Source of the DNA: JACZST01 sp036985755
GTDB lineage: Bacteria > Actinomycetota > Acidimicrobiia > Spongiisociales > UBA5794
Direction: 5' to 3'
Assembly: GCA_036985755.1 (NCBI GenBank)
Contig: BTQG01000032.1
Span: 1 to 23,166 of the forward strand
Length of the DNA: 23,166 bases
In this document: positions 1-8,447 of the stretch, in pieces
How positions within the stretch are numbered: the first letter of the stretch is position 1
Layout: each line of letters begins with the position of its first letter
The notes under the pieces: generated by a model
What the model saw: only the letters and a program-made list of their open reading frames with translations
What the model was told of the DNA's origin: nothing
The model's database searches: none
Program-made: the position numbers and the translations under genes

Positions 1-1580
1 TCGCCGACAGGCCAGTTGGCTCGAACGGTCGAGAGCAACTCGCCGTTGTAGACCACGATCTCATCCGCCAGCCCATTCTCGTCGGCGCTCATCGCCACAA
101 TCCCGCCCGGTGTGTCGAGAAACGGTCCATTGTGCCTGACCAACTCGGTCCAGGTCTCTCCGTCCTCGGAAACGAGGATTGCCGCTGATCCAAACTCGTC
201 GCCGGGCGGCCCCCACGGCCAGGTCGATTCCCAGGAGAATCCGAGTGGGTGGCGACCGGCGAGCGCTGCGGTCGGTGCGTCGTATGGAACCGGCACCCAC
301 GTCACGCCATCGGTGGTGGAGCGTGCCACGCTCAGGCCGGGGGTCGAATCTTCGAACTCGGGGCAATCCATCCGGTGCACGACGGTGCCGTCGGCCTGAT
401 CAAGGTCTTGGCCACAGCCCTGGTGCGTGGCCGTGCCGAGGGGCGTCACGAGTTCCAGCCGCCCGTCGATGGACGCATACAGGTCGAGCATCTCGCTGGG
501 GAGGAAGATGTGGGCCCCGCCGCTCCCATAAGAGAAATCTGCCACAGCGTTCTCGATGAAGGCGACCTGGTTTCCGGACTCGGCGAGGACGCTCACCCCA
601 TCGGCCTCATTGATGATCGTGACCCTCCCCAGACACACTTCTTCGCCGTCGGAACCACGGCCCCTCACCGACAATTCGCCTGATCTCCCGCCCGAGTAAC
701 ACGAGTCCAGATCGTCATGCGCGATGTCGGTGTATCCGGGGGGCAGATCGAGGATCGATTCGTAATCGATGGTGAGTTCCCAGTCGACGGCGACGAGGCT
801 CGTGTTGTCGATCCGCGCCTTGCCGCTGACCCCCGGCGCCCAGCGAGACCCGAACGGGGCCGGTCCCTTCAGGTCCCGCAGATCGGCTTCGGATGCCACT
901 TCTTCCCACGATGGATCGCCCGAGGACCACGAAGCCAGATCGGCGAACCAGAGGCCAGCCCCGGCTCTTGTCAGCCAGATGCCGATCGGCGACGGCTCGA
1001 CCTCGAACGCATCGAATGTCTCGGGCATTGGGCCGTTCGATCCCGCCGGGATCGGGACCTCCGCCCAGTCGAATCCGTTCGACGACAGATACACCAGTGG
1101 CACCTGGAAGTCCTCGGCGCGAGTCGCCACGAGGCCAACCGGTGTCTCGTCGAAAGAGTACCCGCCACCCGACGGAACACTTCCTTCGTGTCTTGTCCAG
1201 GTCACCGACTCCGCGGCGCGTGGCGGAGCTGTCGCAGTCGGCTCGGGCACGGTGGTGTCGGGCGTGGTGGGGACCGTCGTCTCCGGGACGGTGGTCTCGG
1301 GGACGGTGGTTTGGGGAATCGTCGTCTCGGCGGGCTCACCCGCAGGAGGGACGCTGTCGCTGAACCGTGCCAGCCAGGTCACGCCACCAACGACGATCAG
1401 GATCAAGACAGCAGCAGCGACGGCGACCAGCCACCCGCGGCGGGGTGCAGTCCGCGGGGTAGGCATCGGCATCGGCAGTGGCACGATGGTGTCGATCACA
1501 TCGTCGGCAGTCACCGGGCCCTGGCGTTCGTCGCAGTAGGTGCCGTATTCGGCGAGCTGGGTCAACAGGTCCTGGCTCAT
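1..1580 (-). CDS. Membrane-anchored extracytoplasmic protein with Asp-box motifs, C-terminus beyond window edge
   Basis: An open frame of 526 codons without a stop runs off the left edge, so the C-terminus is missing. The ATG at 1580 overlaps the stop of the upstream sigma factor gene as ATGA, implying translational coupling. Visible layout: a cytosolic N-terminus (1-49), one hydrophobic membrane helix (about 50-71), a Thr/Pro/Glu linker with repeated TTVPE units (about 85-120), then a large, presumably external domain. That domain contains Asp-box-like motifs (S-x-D/N-G-x-x-W) at about 166-172, 421-428 and 471-477, as found in sialidase/BNR beta-propellers. By position it could be a sensor or anti-sigma partner of the ECF factor. 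The short N-terminus shows no HxxxCxxC zinc anti-sigma motif, so that role is inference. The ligand or substrate is unknown. Confidence 0.8.
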   Translation of the reverse strand, partial: MSQDLLTQLAEYGTYCDERQGPVTADDVIDTIVPLPMPMPTPRTAPRRGWLVAVAAAVLILIVVGGVTWLARFSDSVPPAGEPAETTIPQTTVPETTVPETTVPTTPDTTVPEPTATAPPRAAESVTWTRHEGSVPSGGGYSFDETPVGLVATRAEDFQVPLVYLSSNGFDWAEVPIPAGSNGPMPETFDAFEVEPSPIGIWLTRAGAGLWFADLASWSSGDPSWEEVASEADLRDLKGPAPFGSRWAPGVSGKARIDNTSLVAVDWELTIDYESILDLPPGYTDIAHDDLDSCYSGGRSGELSVRGRGSDGEEVCLGRVTIINEADGVSVLAESGNQVAFIENAVADFSYGSGGAHIFLPSEMLDLYASIDGRLELVTPLGTATHQGCGQDLDQADGTVVHRMDCPEFEDSTPGLSVARSTTDGVTWVPVPYDAPTAALAGRHPLGFSWESTWPWGPPGDEFGSAAILVSEDGETWTELVRHNGPFLDTPGGIVAMSADENGLADEIVVYNGELLSTVRANWPVG

Positions 1581-2044
1581 ACTTCTACTCCGATCGAAAG
1601 CCGCAACGACGCCAGGCCACGCTCGGCATGGTTCTGCACCGTCGATTTCGCAACACCGAGCAGATCCGCCACCTCAGACATGGACCACTGGTAACAATGC
1701 ATCAACACCACCACCTCACGTTGCCGGTCGGGGAGACCCTCCAGCGCCGAAGGCAACGACGGCTCGACCCACGGCAAACGAGACGAATCAACCGGGTAGA
1801 ACACCGGACGCTGCCTACGGAACGACTTCCTCGCCCGGTCCCGACCAACCGCATACAGATAACCGGCCGGGTTGTCCATCGGCTGGATACGTTCCCAATT
1901 CTCCCAGGCGTAACCCATCGCATCGGCCGTTGCGTCCCTTCCCGCCTGAGTCCCCAGCGTCGCCGACAACGCCTGACGCAAACGAGGCTCGCTCTCACCA
2001 ACGAAATCCCGAAAAGCGTCGATGTCGGTTTCGCTCCGTAACAC
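1577..2044 (-). CDS. ECF-type RNA polymerase sigma factor (SigE/SigK-like)
   Basis: A predicted 155-residue alternative sigma factor that would direct RNA polymerase to a specific promoter set. Region 2 spans about residues 10-76 (DAFRDFVGESEPRLRQAL through NPAGYLYAVGRDRARKSFRR). Region 4 spans about 100-150, with LPDRQREVVVL and the helix-turn-helix SMSEVADLLGVAKSTVQNH. This two-domain layout and length are typical of ECF factors of actinobacterial SigE-family annotation. The GTG at 2044 is chosen because AAGGGAG lies 4 nt upstream and region 2 begins at once; a longer frame reaching 2101 adds residues without homology. The stop overlaps the next gene by 4 bases. It probably has no functional link to the aromatic operon upstream. 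Confidence 0.88.
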   Translation of the reverse strand: MLRSETDIDAFRDFVGESEPRLRQALSATLGTQAGRDATADAMGYAWENWERIQPMDNPAGYLYAVGRDRARKSFRRQRPVFYPVDSSRLPWVEPSLPSALEGLPDRQREVVVLMHCYQWSMSEVADLLGVAKSTVQNHAERGLASLRLSIGVEV

Positions 2045-2147
2045 CAGGCTCCCTTTCGGTCCTCTACCCAATGAAAGCAACCAAACACCAAGTCGTACCA
2101 CATCGGCCCAGCGGAAGTTTCTGCGAGCACGCCCCGAGATGGTCGAC

Positions 2148-2169
2148 GACGTCGCCGGCCGGCGCCGTC
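2148..2169 (-). terminator. Possible hairpin at the end of the hcr-dch operon
   Basis: Two 11-base arms (2148-2158 and 2159-2169) are inverted repeats with one mismatch, including the perfect 12-base palindrome at 2153-2164. The structure abuts the dch stop codon and could fold into a GC-rich stem. No T tract follows in the minus direction, so this is not a classical intrinsic terminator. It may only be GC-rich chance. Confidence 0.25.
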
Positions 2170-2926
2170 AGCCGTTCTTCCACACCGGACGGCGCTTCTC
2201 CAGGAAGGCCTCGATGCCCTCCACCCCGTCGTGGGTCGCCAGCAGCTCCTCGACGTAGAGACGCTCGGCCTCGTCGAGCCTGCGCTCGATCCCGGCCCGG
2301 CGCGGCTCTCTCATCGCCCTGGTCGCCAGACGCAGCGACAGGGCCGATCGAGGGACGAAGTGCTCGTTGACGAAGGTGTCGACGGCTGTGTCCAAGTCGG
2401 TGACGATGACGTTGACGATGCCGAGGCGCAGAGCCTCCTCGGCGCTGACATCGCGCCCGGTGAGCAGCACGTCCTCGGCGGCCCGCCCCGACAACAGCGC
2501 GGTCGCCGCCGGGGCGAAGACGCCGAGCCGGATCTCGGGACTGGCCAGGATCGCCCCCTCCTCGGCGATCACGATGCCGCAGGCGAGGACCAGCTCGAAC
2601 CCGCCACCGAGACAACTGCCCTGCACTCCGGCCAGCGTGGGATAGGGAAACCCGATCAGGTCGCGGATGACACCGCCGAGAGCGGCCAGCATGTCGGGCG
2701 CCTTTTCTGGCAGGTGCTCCTCCACGCTGGCGCCGAATGAGAAGTGCTTGCCGGCCCCGCGCAGGACGAGGACCTTGCCCTCTTCGACCTCGCCGGCTGC
2801 AGCGATGGTCTGCCGGAGTTGCGCGCAGAGGGCGATGTCGATCACGTTGCCGGGAGCCTTGTCCAGGGTGATGGTGTGGACCGCTCCGTCGGACGAGACG
2901 TCGTGACCGACCCAGGTGTCGCTCAC
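2168..2926 (-). CDS. dch: Cyclohexa-1,5-diene-1-carbonyl-CoA hydratase (crotonase family)
   Basis: A 252-residue enoyl-CoA hydratase/crotonase-fold protein, close to the usual Dch length of about 258. Dch adds water to cyclohexa-1,5-diene-1-carbonyl-CoA, the product of benzoyl-CoA reductase, giving 6-hydroxycyclohex-1-ene-1-carbonyl-CoA. The oxyanion-hole segment GSCLGGGFELVLAC lies at about 103-116. The two acidic residues matching crotonase Glu144 and Glu164 are present (E111 in GGGFE, E131 in ASPE). The C-terminal LEKRRPVWKN tail is typical of the fold. The GTG start at 2926 overlaps the oah stop as GTGA; a longer upstream reading belongs to the oah region in another frame. The specific assignment rests mainly on being adjacent to oah and had; from sequence alone a generic enoyl-CoA hydratase is possible. 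Confidence 0.82.
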   Translation of the reverse strand: MSDTWVGHDVSSDGAVHTITLDKAPGNVIDIALCAQLRQTIAAAGEVEEGKVLVLRGAGKHFSFGASVEEHLPEKAPDMLAALGGVIRDLIGFPYPTLAGVQGSCLGGGFELVLACGIVIAEEGAILASPEIRLGVFAPAATALLSGRAAEDVLLTGRDVSAEEALRLGIVNVIVTDLDTAVDTFVNEHFVPRSALSLRLATRAMREPRRAGIERRLDEAERLYVEELLATHDGVEGIEAFLEKRRPVWKNG

Positions 2927-4023
2927 GAGCCGGACGGGTATTGCGGGGACACGGCCCTGATCAGGTCGTCGCCCCAGGTTTCGCCTGCGGCGAGGCGGCG
3001 ACGGAGGTCGATGAAGTCGACCTCGCGCCCGACCTCGCGTGAGCCCTGATGGAACGCCTGGAACCCTGCCTTGGCCTCGGTCATCATGTTGAGCGACAGC
3101 CAGGCACGGTTGGACTCCCGGTTCTTGTCCCAGTGCTCGAGTTTCTTCTTGCGCAGCGATTCGATCGTCTTCAGCGTGCAGTCCGGCATCGTGTACAGGA
3201 TCTTGCTCACCATGGCATCGACGCCCCGGTCGAGCATCTCGAGGTCGATCGTCCCCGACTTCAGCACCGTCTTTCCTGCCGCCAGCGCCTCGCCTTCCTT
3301 CGACTCCCCGTGGACGATCCTGCCCCACTCGTCGAGGTATCGATCGGTGATCACCAGCGGGTTGGGGACGAACTCGCCATCCAGCTTGAGCACGGGGAAG
3401 ATGTCGTTGACGAGGCCGAGACGCAGCGCCTGGTGAGCGCTCCACGGCTCGCAGAGGACACAGCTGACCATGGCCTCGCCCCATCCCACGTACAGGTCGA
3501 GGAAATCGGTCGAGCCTCCATCCGGAGCGGAGCCGTGTTTTGGCCCCGCCTGGCCGAACCGGGCCAGATCGGAAGCCAGGGTGAAGTCGCAGGCCATCCC
3601 GATCTCCTGGCCGCCGCCGATGCGCATCCCGTTGACCCGGTTGATCACCGGCTTGTCGCAGGACAGGATCCCAGAGACCATGTCGTTGAACAGGCGCATG
3701 TATTGGCGGTATTCACCGGGGCGCCCTGCGTAATACTCGGAGTACTCCTCGGTGTTGCCGCCGGTGCAGAACGCCCGGTCGCCGGTGCCGGTGAAGACCA
3801 CCGCCACCGCGGCGCGATCCACCGAGGCGCGGCGGAAGGCCAAGATGACGTCCTTGACCGACTCGGTCGTGTACGAGTTGAGTTGCTCCGGGTTGTCCAG
3901 GGCGATCCACACCGCATGCAGGCCGTCGACGGGCGCGCCCTCGTGGTCGTACACCGGGCGCTCCTCGTAGAGGACGCTGGTGAATTCGTAGTCGGGGACC
4001 AGATCGTGGCTTACAAAGTCCAT
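2923..4023 (-). CDS. oah: 6-oxocyclohex-1-ene-1-carbonyl-CoA hydrolase (ring opening)
   Basis: A 366-residue crotonase-superfamily hydrolase. Oah adds water and cleaves the C-C bond of 6-oxocyclohex-1-ene-1-carbonyl-CoA to 3-hydroxypimelyl-CoA, the ring-opening step of anaerobic benzoyl-CoA degradation. It reads like the characterised Thauera-type enzyme over its whole length: LDNPEQLNSYTTE (about 43-54), FTGTGDRAFCTGGNTEEYSEYYAG (about 77-100), NGMRIGGGQEIGMACDF (131-147), GQAGPKHGSAP (158-168), and the tail REVDFIDLRRRLAAGE. The length matches Oah (about 377) rather than a simple hydratase (about 260). The ATG at 4023 has AAAGG about 10 nt upstream. An in-frame ATG at 4041 overlaps the had stop as ATGA and would add six residues. 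Oah is widely used as a marker of anaerobic aromatic degradation, so its presence beside box genes is striking. Confidence 0.93.
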   Translation of the reverse strand: MDFVSHDLVPDYEFTSVLYEERPVYDHEGAPVDGLHAVWIALDNPEQLNSYTTESVKDVILAFRRASVDRAAVAVVFTGTGDRAFCTGGNTEEYSEYYAGRPGEYRQYMRLFNDMVSGILSCDKPVINRVNGMRIGGGQEIGMACDFTLASDLARFGQAGPKHGSAPDGGSTDFLDLYVGWGEAMVSCVLCEPWSAHQALRLGLVNDIFPVLKLDGEFVPNPLVITDRYLDEWGRIVHGESKEGEALAAGKTVLKSGTIDLEMLDRGVDAMVSKILYTMPDCTLKTIESLRKKKLEHWDKNRESNRAWLSLNMMTEAKAGFQAFHQGSREVGREVDFIDLRRRLAAGETWGDDLIRAVSPQYPSGS

Positions 4024-4037
4024 GGTTGTTGCACCTT

Positions 4038-5099
4038 TCATGGGACGAGGATCGTTCGCCGGGCGTCGCTCCGCCCGTGTGCGTCGGCGAGGACCGTGGT
4101 GACCTCGCTCATCGGGACCTTGTGAATGAAGGGAAGCAGCTTCACCCTGCCGGACGTGACCAGTTCTATGGCCTCGGGATACCGCTGCGGTGGGCAGCCC
4201 CAACTGCCGAAGGCGGTGGCGTCGAACGCCATCAGGTTCGACAGCCTGATGGACACCTTCTCCCTGGTGAACCCGACCACCCCGAGGGTGGCTGCGGGGC
4301 CCAGCAGACCGTAGGCGGTCTCCTGTCCGGCGGGGGTGCCGGAGCACTCGAAGATCTTCCAGCCGGTGTACGACAAGCCGAAGGCTGCTGCCTGCTCTCT
4401 CACCCGGTCCCGAACCTCTCGTGCCGAGAGATCCCGTGCGTTGACCGTCGCCGCCGCCCCGTGCTCGAGGAGGGGCTCGAGGTGGGCATCGTCGATGTCC
4501 ACGGCGACGACGGTCGCCCCACGTGCCGCTGCGATCTGCACCGCGTAGGTCCCGACACCTCCGGTGCCGACCACCACGACGAAGTCTCCGTCCGAGACCT
4601 CCGCCCGCCGCACCGCTTGGAGCGGTGTGGTCACGGCGTCGGCGATCACCGACAGGTCGGCCAGGTCGTATTCCGGCGGCAGGTTCTCCACCGCGGAGAG
4701 GCCGGTCGCCGGCACCGTCACATGGGTGGCAAATCCGCCGTCGAGATCGTTGCCGGGCATCACCTGGTCGGCGCACACGTTGCCCCGGCCCGAGGTGCAC
4801 AGGTCACACCGCTCGCACGGGATGACGGCGGGCACGATGACGTCCTTGCCGATCCAGTCCCCTGCCCCGTCCCCCGCCTCCAGGACGCGGCCGCTGATCT
4901 CGTGCCCGAGCACGAGCGGGAGGTCGGCTCGCGTCTTGACCGCACCGTCGAAGAATCCGATGTCGGTGTGACACACACCGCACCCGGCGACCTCGATGAG
5001 CACCTCGCCGGCTCCCGGCTCCCTGGCGGCGCCTTCGAACCACTCGAGGGGCTGGCCCGGCTCCACCAGGCGCCACGAATATCGATCGCGCTCAGGCAT
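4038..5099 (-). CDS. had: 6-hydroxycyclohex-1-ene-1-carbonyl-CoA dehydrogenase
   Basis: A 353-residue zinc-dependent medium-chain dehydrogenase. Had oxidises 6-hydroxycyclohex-1-ene-1-carbonyl-CoA to the 6-oxo compound with NAD, between Dch and Oah. Catalytic zinc ligands are visible (C43 in GCGVCHTD, H66-E67 in GHEISG), as is the structural zinc set C95, C98, C101, C109 (CERCDLCTSGRGNVC). The Rossmann motif VGTGGVGTYAVQ follows in the second half. Family-typical stretches include PAVIPCERCDLC, MPGNDLDGGFATH and DAVTTPLQAV. The ATG at 5099 overlaps the end of hcrB by 8 bases; a GTG at 5117 would add six residues but has no better ribosome site. The position in the operon between hcrB and oah supports the specific substrate. 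Confidence 0.9.
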   Translation of the reverse strand: MPERDRYSWRLVEPGQPLEWFEGAAREPGAGEVLIEVAGCGVCHTDIGFFDGAVKTRADLPLVLGHEISGRVLEAGDGAGDWIGKDVIVPAVIPCERCDLCTSGRGNVCADQVMPGNDLDGGFATHVTVPATGLSAVENLPPEYDLADLSVIADAVTTPLQAVRRAEVSDGDFVVVVGTGGVGTYAVQIAAARGATVVAVDIDDAHLEPLLEHGAAATVNARDLSAREVRDRVREQAAAFGLSYTGWKIFECSGTPAGQETAYGLLGPAATLGVVGFTREKVSIRLSNLMAFDATAFGSWGCPPQRYPEAIELVTSGRVKLLPFIHKVPMSEVTTVLADAHGRSDARRTILVP

Positions 5100-6075
5100 G
5101 GCCGGCCGCCAGGTCACGCAGCGCTCGGGCGACGTAGACGACGATCATCCACTTCCGGTAGCGCGAGCCCAAGTCGGTGTTGTCCATCGGTCTCACCGGA
5201 CCGGTGGCGAGCCGGGCCGCCTCCTCGATGACCTCTTCGGTGAATCGGCGTCCGACGATGTACTCCTCCGCTTCCGTGGCCCGCCGCGGTGCCGACGCCA
5301 CCGCTCCGAGAACGAGGCGGGCGCTGATACACGTCCCCGAGTCATCGAACCGGGCGGCGGCGGCAACTCCGAGAATCGGGAAGTCGATCGATCCACGCCG
5401 GCGCAGCTTGTGGTAGGTGGCCCTTCCGACCTCGGGAGGCAGAACGAGCTCGACCAGGATCTCATCCGGCGCCTTCGTCAGATACGCGATTCCGTCGTTG
5501 CGGTACAGGTCCTCCACCGGCAGCACCCGCTCGCCCTGGAGGCCCAACAGCCGGACCGATGCGTCGAGGGCGATCGACACCGGGCCGAGGTCGGTGGAGC
5601 TGACGGCCCAGCAACGATCACTCTTTGGGGCCACCCAGCAGGTGTCGCCGCCGTCCTTCAGGCAGTAGCCGCTGGCCCTGCGCCAGCTGTCGGACATGTC
5701 GATCCAGTTGCACCGCGTGTCGACGCACAGGTTGCCCCCGATCGTGGCGGCGTTGCGCAGCTGGGGCGATGCCACTTCGCCGGCCGCCTGGGCGAGCACC
5801 CTGGGAACCTCGAGCGACGCTTCGATCTCGGGAAGCAGCGTCGAGGCGCCGATGAGGCAGCGCCCCTCTTCATCGGTCCGGATTCCCCGCATCTCGGCGA
5901 CCTCCGAGAGCGACACCAGCGTGTCCGGTGTCATCTGCCGGCGCTTCATTTTCGGGAGGAGATCGGTGCCGCCGCCGACGACCATCACCGAGCGATCGGG
6001 ATCGGCGAGCAGCTCGACCGCTTCCTCCAGCGTTGCCGGGGTGAGGTACTCGAAGGCCGGAAGCGGCATGGTCAT
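5092..6075 (-). CDS. hcrB: 4-hydroxybenzoyl-CoA reductase, FAD/[4Fe-4S] (beta) subunit
   Basis: A 327-residue FAD-binding subunit of the xanthine oxidase family. FAD-binding motifs are VVGGGTDLLP (32-41) and TIGGNLC (111-117). Four cysteines at 122, 138, 146 and 155 lie in an insert absent from ordinary xanthine/CO dehydrogenase medium subunits. From my recollection, spacing and numbering match the extra [4Fe-4S] cluster ligands of the Thauera aromatica enzyme. That cluster is the hallmark of 4-hydroxybenzoyl-CoA reductase, in which electrons flow from ferredoxin toward the molybdenum site, the reverse of other family members. The length matches HcrB (about 324). The ATG at 6075 overlaps the hcrA stop as ATGA; an ATG at 6069 is an alternative. 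The stop overlaps had. Confidence 0.92.
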   Translation of the reverse strand: MTMPLPAFEYLTPATLEEAVELLADPDRSVMVVGGGTDLLPKMKRRQMTPDTLVSLSEVAEMRGIRTDEEGRCLIGASTLLPEIEASLEVPRVLAQAAGEVASPQLRNAATIGGNLCVDTRCNWIDMSDSWRRASGYCLKDGGDTCWVAPKSDRCWAVSSTDLGPVSIALDASVRLLGLQGERVLPVEDLYRNDGIAYLTKAPDEILVELVLPPEVGRATYHKLRRRGSIDFPILGVAAAARFDDSGTCISARLVLGAVASAPRRATEAEEYIVGRRFTEEVIEEAARLATGPVRPMDNTDLGSRYRKWMIVVYVARALRDLAAGHA

Positions 6076-8447
6076 GGGGCGACAAACTCCTCTGGGGGCT
6101 CCACCCGGATGATCTCGGGGAATTCGAAGTCGGGAATGCCTGCCGGCCCGAATCGACCTTCCCCGCCCCGGGCCGCGTCGCGCAGGGCGGAGATGACTTT
6201 GTCGGGAGTCATCGGGACCTCGTCGATGCGAATGCCCAGTGCGTCGTGAACCGCATTGACGACTGCGGGAATCACGGGGAGCAGGGGCCCCTGCCCGGCC
6301 TCCTTGGCGCCAAACGGCCCCTCCGGGTCGATGGATTCGATGAGGATCGTCTCCACCGGTGGCATCTCGAGTGCGGTGGGGATCTTGTAGTCCAGCAATG
6401 AAGGGCCCCGATGTAATCCGCCTCGGAAGGCCTGCTCCTCGAGTAATGCCTCGCCGAGGCCCATGTAGACGCTGCCCTCGACCTGGCCTTCGACCAGGAG
6501 CGGGTTCAGCGCCTTCCCGATGTCGTGAGCAAGCCAGACCCGCTCCACCTCCACCGTGCCGGTTTCGGCATCGCAGCCGACCTGGACGACGCATGCCGAG
6601 TAGCTGTACGCCGGTGAGGGCCCCACACCGGCCCCCCGATAGGGACCTGCCAGATCGGGGGCGCGATAACTCCCGGACTCGATGAGGGGGCCGGTGGCGG
6701 CGATGGCAAGGCGTACCGCCTCCGGCCACGCTACCCCGCTCTCCGGGTCGCCGTCGACGGTGATACGGCCCGCGGCCGGGCTGAGGTCGGCAGGATCGGC
6801 CTCCAGCTCGTCGGCCACGGCCCCCACGACGCGTGACCGGATCTTCTCGGCTGCCTCGAGCGCCGCGTTGCCCGCCATGAACGTCACCCGGCTGGAGTAG
6901 CTCCCCAGATCGACCGGGGTGAGGTCGGTATCCGCCGTCACCATGGCCAGATCACCGGGTTCGAGGCCGAGACTCTCGGCGACGACGGTAGCCAGCATCG
7001 AGGTCGAGCCCTGGCCGACGTCGACGGCCATCGAGTACACCGTCACCCCGCCGCCGCGGTCGACCTTTATCTGGACCTCGGACTGGGGCATGTCGTTGAA
7101 GTAGATGGGTAGTCCGGCCCCCGACATGTAGGCCCCCACCGCCAGCCCGATGCCGCTGCCCTCAGGAAGCCGGCCGTGCTTGTCGGCGAAGCCGGAGGCT
7201 TCGGCCACTTCCTCGATACATTCGCTGAGTGCGCAACTGGTGATACGGAGGTGGTTGACGGTCTTGGAGAAGGGCTGCACGGCGTTGCGGAGGCGAATCG
7301 ATATGGGATCCAGGCCAAGGTCTTCGGCCGCCTTGTCCAACTGGCACTCGAGGGCGAACCTCGGCTGAGGCGTCCCGTGGCCCCGCTTGGGCCCACATGC
7401 GGGTTTGTTGGTGAACACCCGTACCCCTTCGAAACGATAGTTCGGGATCCGGTAGGTGGTGGTTTGCAGAGCGCCGGTGTAGTACAGCGTGGCGATGCCG
7501 TAACTGCTGTAAGCGCCGCCGTCGAGGAACGACTTGAAGTGCATAGCGGTGATCCGGCCGTCGCGCTCGAAGCCGGTCTTGATCCACATCAAGACCGGAT
7601 GACGGCCCCGGTGTGCGTAGAAGACCTCTTCCCGAGTCAGGGTGATCTTGACCGGCCGGCCGGTGAGCATGGAGAGCTTGGCCGCAGAGAGCTCATGGGA
7701 GAACGGATCCGTCTTGCCGCCGAACCCGCCTCCGCTCGGGGTGGCGATCACCCGGATGCGGCCCGCCGGGAGCTCGAGCACCTTCTCGAGCGTGCGATGC
7801 ACGTAATGGGGAACCTGGGTCGAGGACCACAGCGTGAGCTTTTGGTCGGCGCCGAATGAAGCCAACGCGGCATGGGTCTCCAGTGCGGCGTGATTGTTGC
7901 CTCGGAAAAAGAAGACGTCCTCGCGGATGTGGTCGGCGACGGCCATGCCCTCGTCCAGATCACCGAACTCGAGGGCCGCCGATCGGTGCACGTTCTGGCC
8001 AGGGCCCTCGCCGTGGATGAGGGATTGGTCGTCGGCCAGCGCCTGATCGAGGGTCACGACCTCGTCCAGGGGCTTGTAGCCCACATCGATCAGCTCGAGG
8101 GCCTGCTCTGCGGTCTCGGCGTCGATTGCGGCCACCGCGGCCACGGGCTCCCCGACATAGCGGACCCGGTCGACCGCAAGCGCATGCTCGTCCTGGCTGA
8201 CGGGGAGGATGCCGTAGGCGATGGGGAGGTCGGCGCCGGTGATGATGGCTTTCACGCCCGGCAACGCTGCGGCGCGGCTGGTATCGATGTCGGTGATCAA
8301 TGCATGGGCCTGCGTGCTGAGGAGGTGGCGGCCGAACAGGGTGCCCGGTGGGCGCAGGTCATCCGCGTATTGGGTCTGGCCCGTGACCTGGTCCATTGCG
8401 TCGACTCGCGGGTAGGACCGACCGACCACCGCGTAGTCGCCGCCCAT
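6072..8447 (-). CDS. hcrA: 4-hydroxybenzoyl-CoA reductase, molybdopterin (alpha) subunit
   Basis: A 791-residue large subunit of the molybdenum hydroxylase family. Together with HcrB and HcrC it would remove the phenolic hydroxyl of 4-hydroxybenzoyl-CoA to give benzoyl-CoA. Cofactor motifs: SGGGFGGKTDPFSHELSAAK (238-257), TREEVFYAHRGRHP (271-284), and GPFGAKEAGQGP near the C-terminus, where E716 is the expected conserved catalytic glutamate. The stretch TNKPACGPKRGHGTPQPR (about 346-363) is characteristic of the 4-HBCR branch. The CoxL signature AYxCSFR is not seen, arguing against CO dehydrogenase. Start: the ATG at 8447 shares one base with the hcrC stop (TGATG) and has AGGAG about 9 nt upstream. 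The enzyme is cytoplasmic, and the characterised form is oxygen-sensitive. Confidence 0.92.
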   Translation of the reverse strand: MGGDYAVVGRSYPRVDAMDQVTGQTQYADDLRPPGTLFGRHLLSTQAHALITDIDTSRAAALPGVKAIITGADLPIAYGILPVSQDEHALAVDRVRYVGEPVAAVAAIDAETAEQALELIDVGYKPLDEVVTLDQALADDQSLIHGEGPGQNVHRSAALEFGDLDEGMAVADHIREDVFFFRGNNHAALETHAALASFGADQKLTLWSSTQVPHYVHRTLEKVLELPAGRIRVIATPSGGGFGGKTDPFSHELSAAKLSMLTGRPVKITLTREEVFYAHRGRHPVLMWIKTGFERDGRITAMHFKSFLDGGAYSSYGIATLYYTGALQTTTYRIPNYRFEGVRVFTNKPACGPKRGHGTPQPRFALECQLDKAAEDLGLDPISIRLRNAVQPFSKTVNHLRITSCALSECIEEVAEASGFADKHGRLPEGSGIGLAVGAYMSGAGLPIYFNDMPQSEVQIKVDRGGGVTVYSMAVDVGQGSTSMLATVVAESLGLEPGDLAMVTADTDLTPVDLGSYSSRVTFMAGNAALEAAEKIRSRVVGAVADELEADPADLSPAAGRITVDGDPESGVAWPEAVRLAIAATGPLIESGSYRAPDLAGPYRGAGVGPSPAYSYSACVVQVGCDAETGTVEVERVWLAHDIGKALNPLLVEGQVEGSVYMGLGEALLEEQAFRGGLHRGPSLLDYKIPTALEMPPVETILIESIDPEGPFGAKEAGQGPLLPVIPAVVNAVHDALGIRIDEVPMTPDKVISALRDAARGGEGRFGPAGIPDFEFPEIIRVEPPEEFVAP

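Noticed and set aside
4024..4800. N-terminal extension of the oah frame to 625 codons
   Set aside because: The added part overlaps had out of frame and is low-complexity Arg/Gly; the family length fits the start at 4023.
4996..6249. Long plus-strand open frame of 417 codons
   Set aside because: It lies antisense to hcrB and had, both with complete motifs; high GC produces long empty frames opposite real genes and its translation has no recognisable fold.
6076..6729. N-terminal extension of the hcrB frame to 545 codons
   Set aside because: The extra sequence is a shadow of hcrA, while the ATG at 6075 gives the normal HcrB length and an ATGA overlap.
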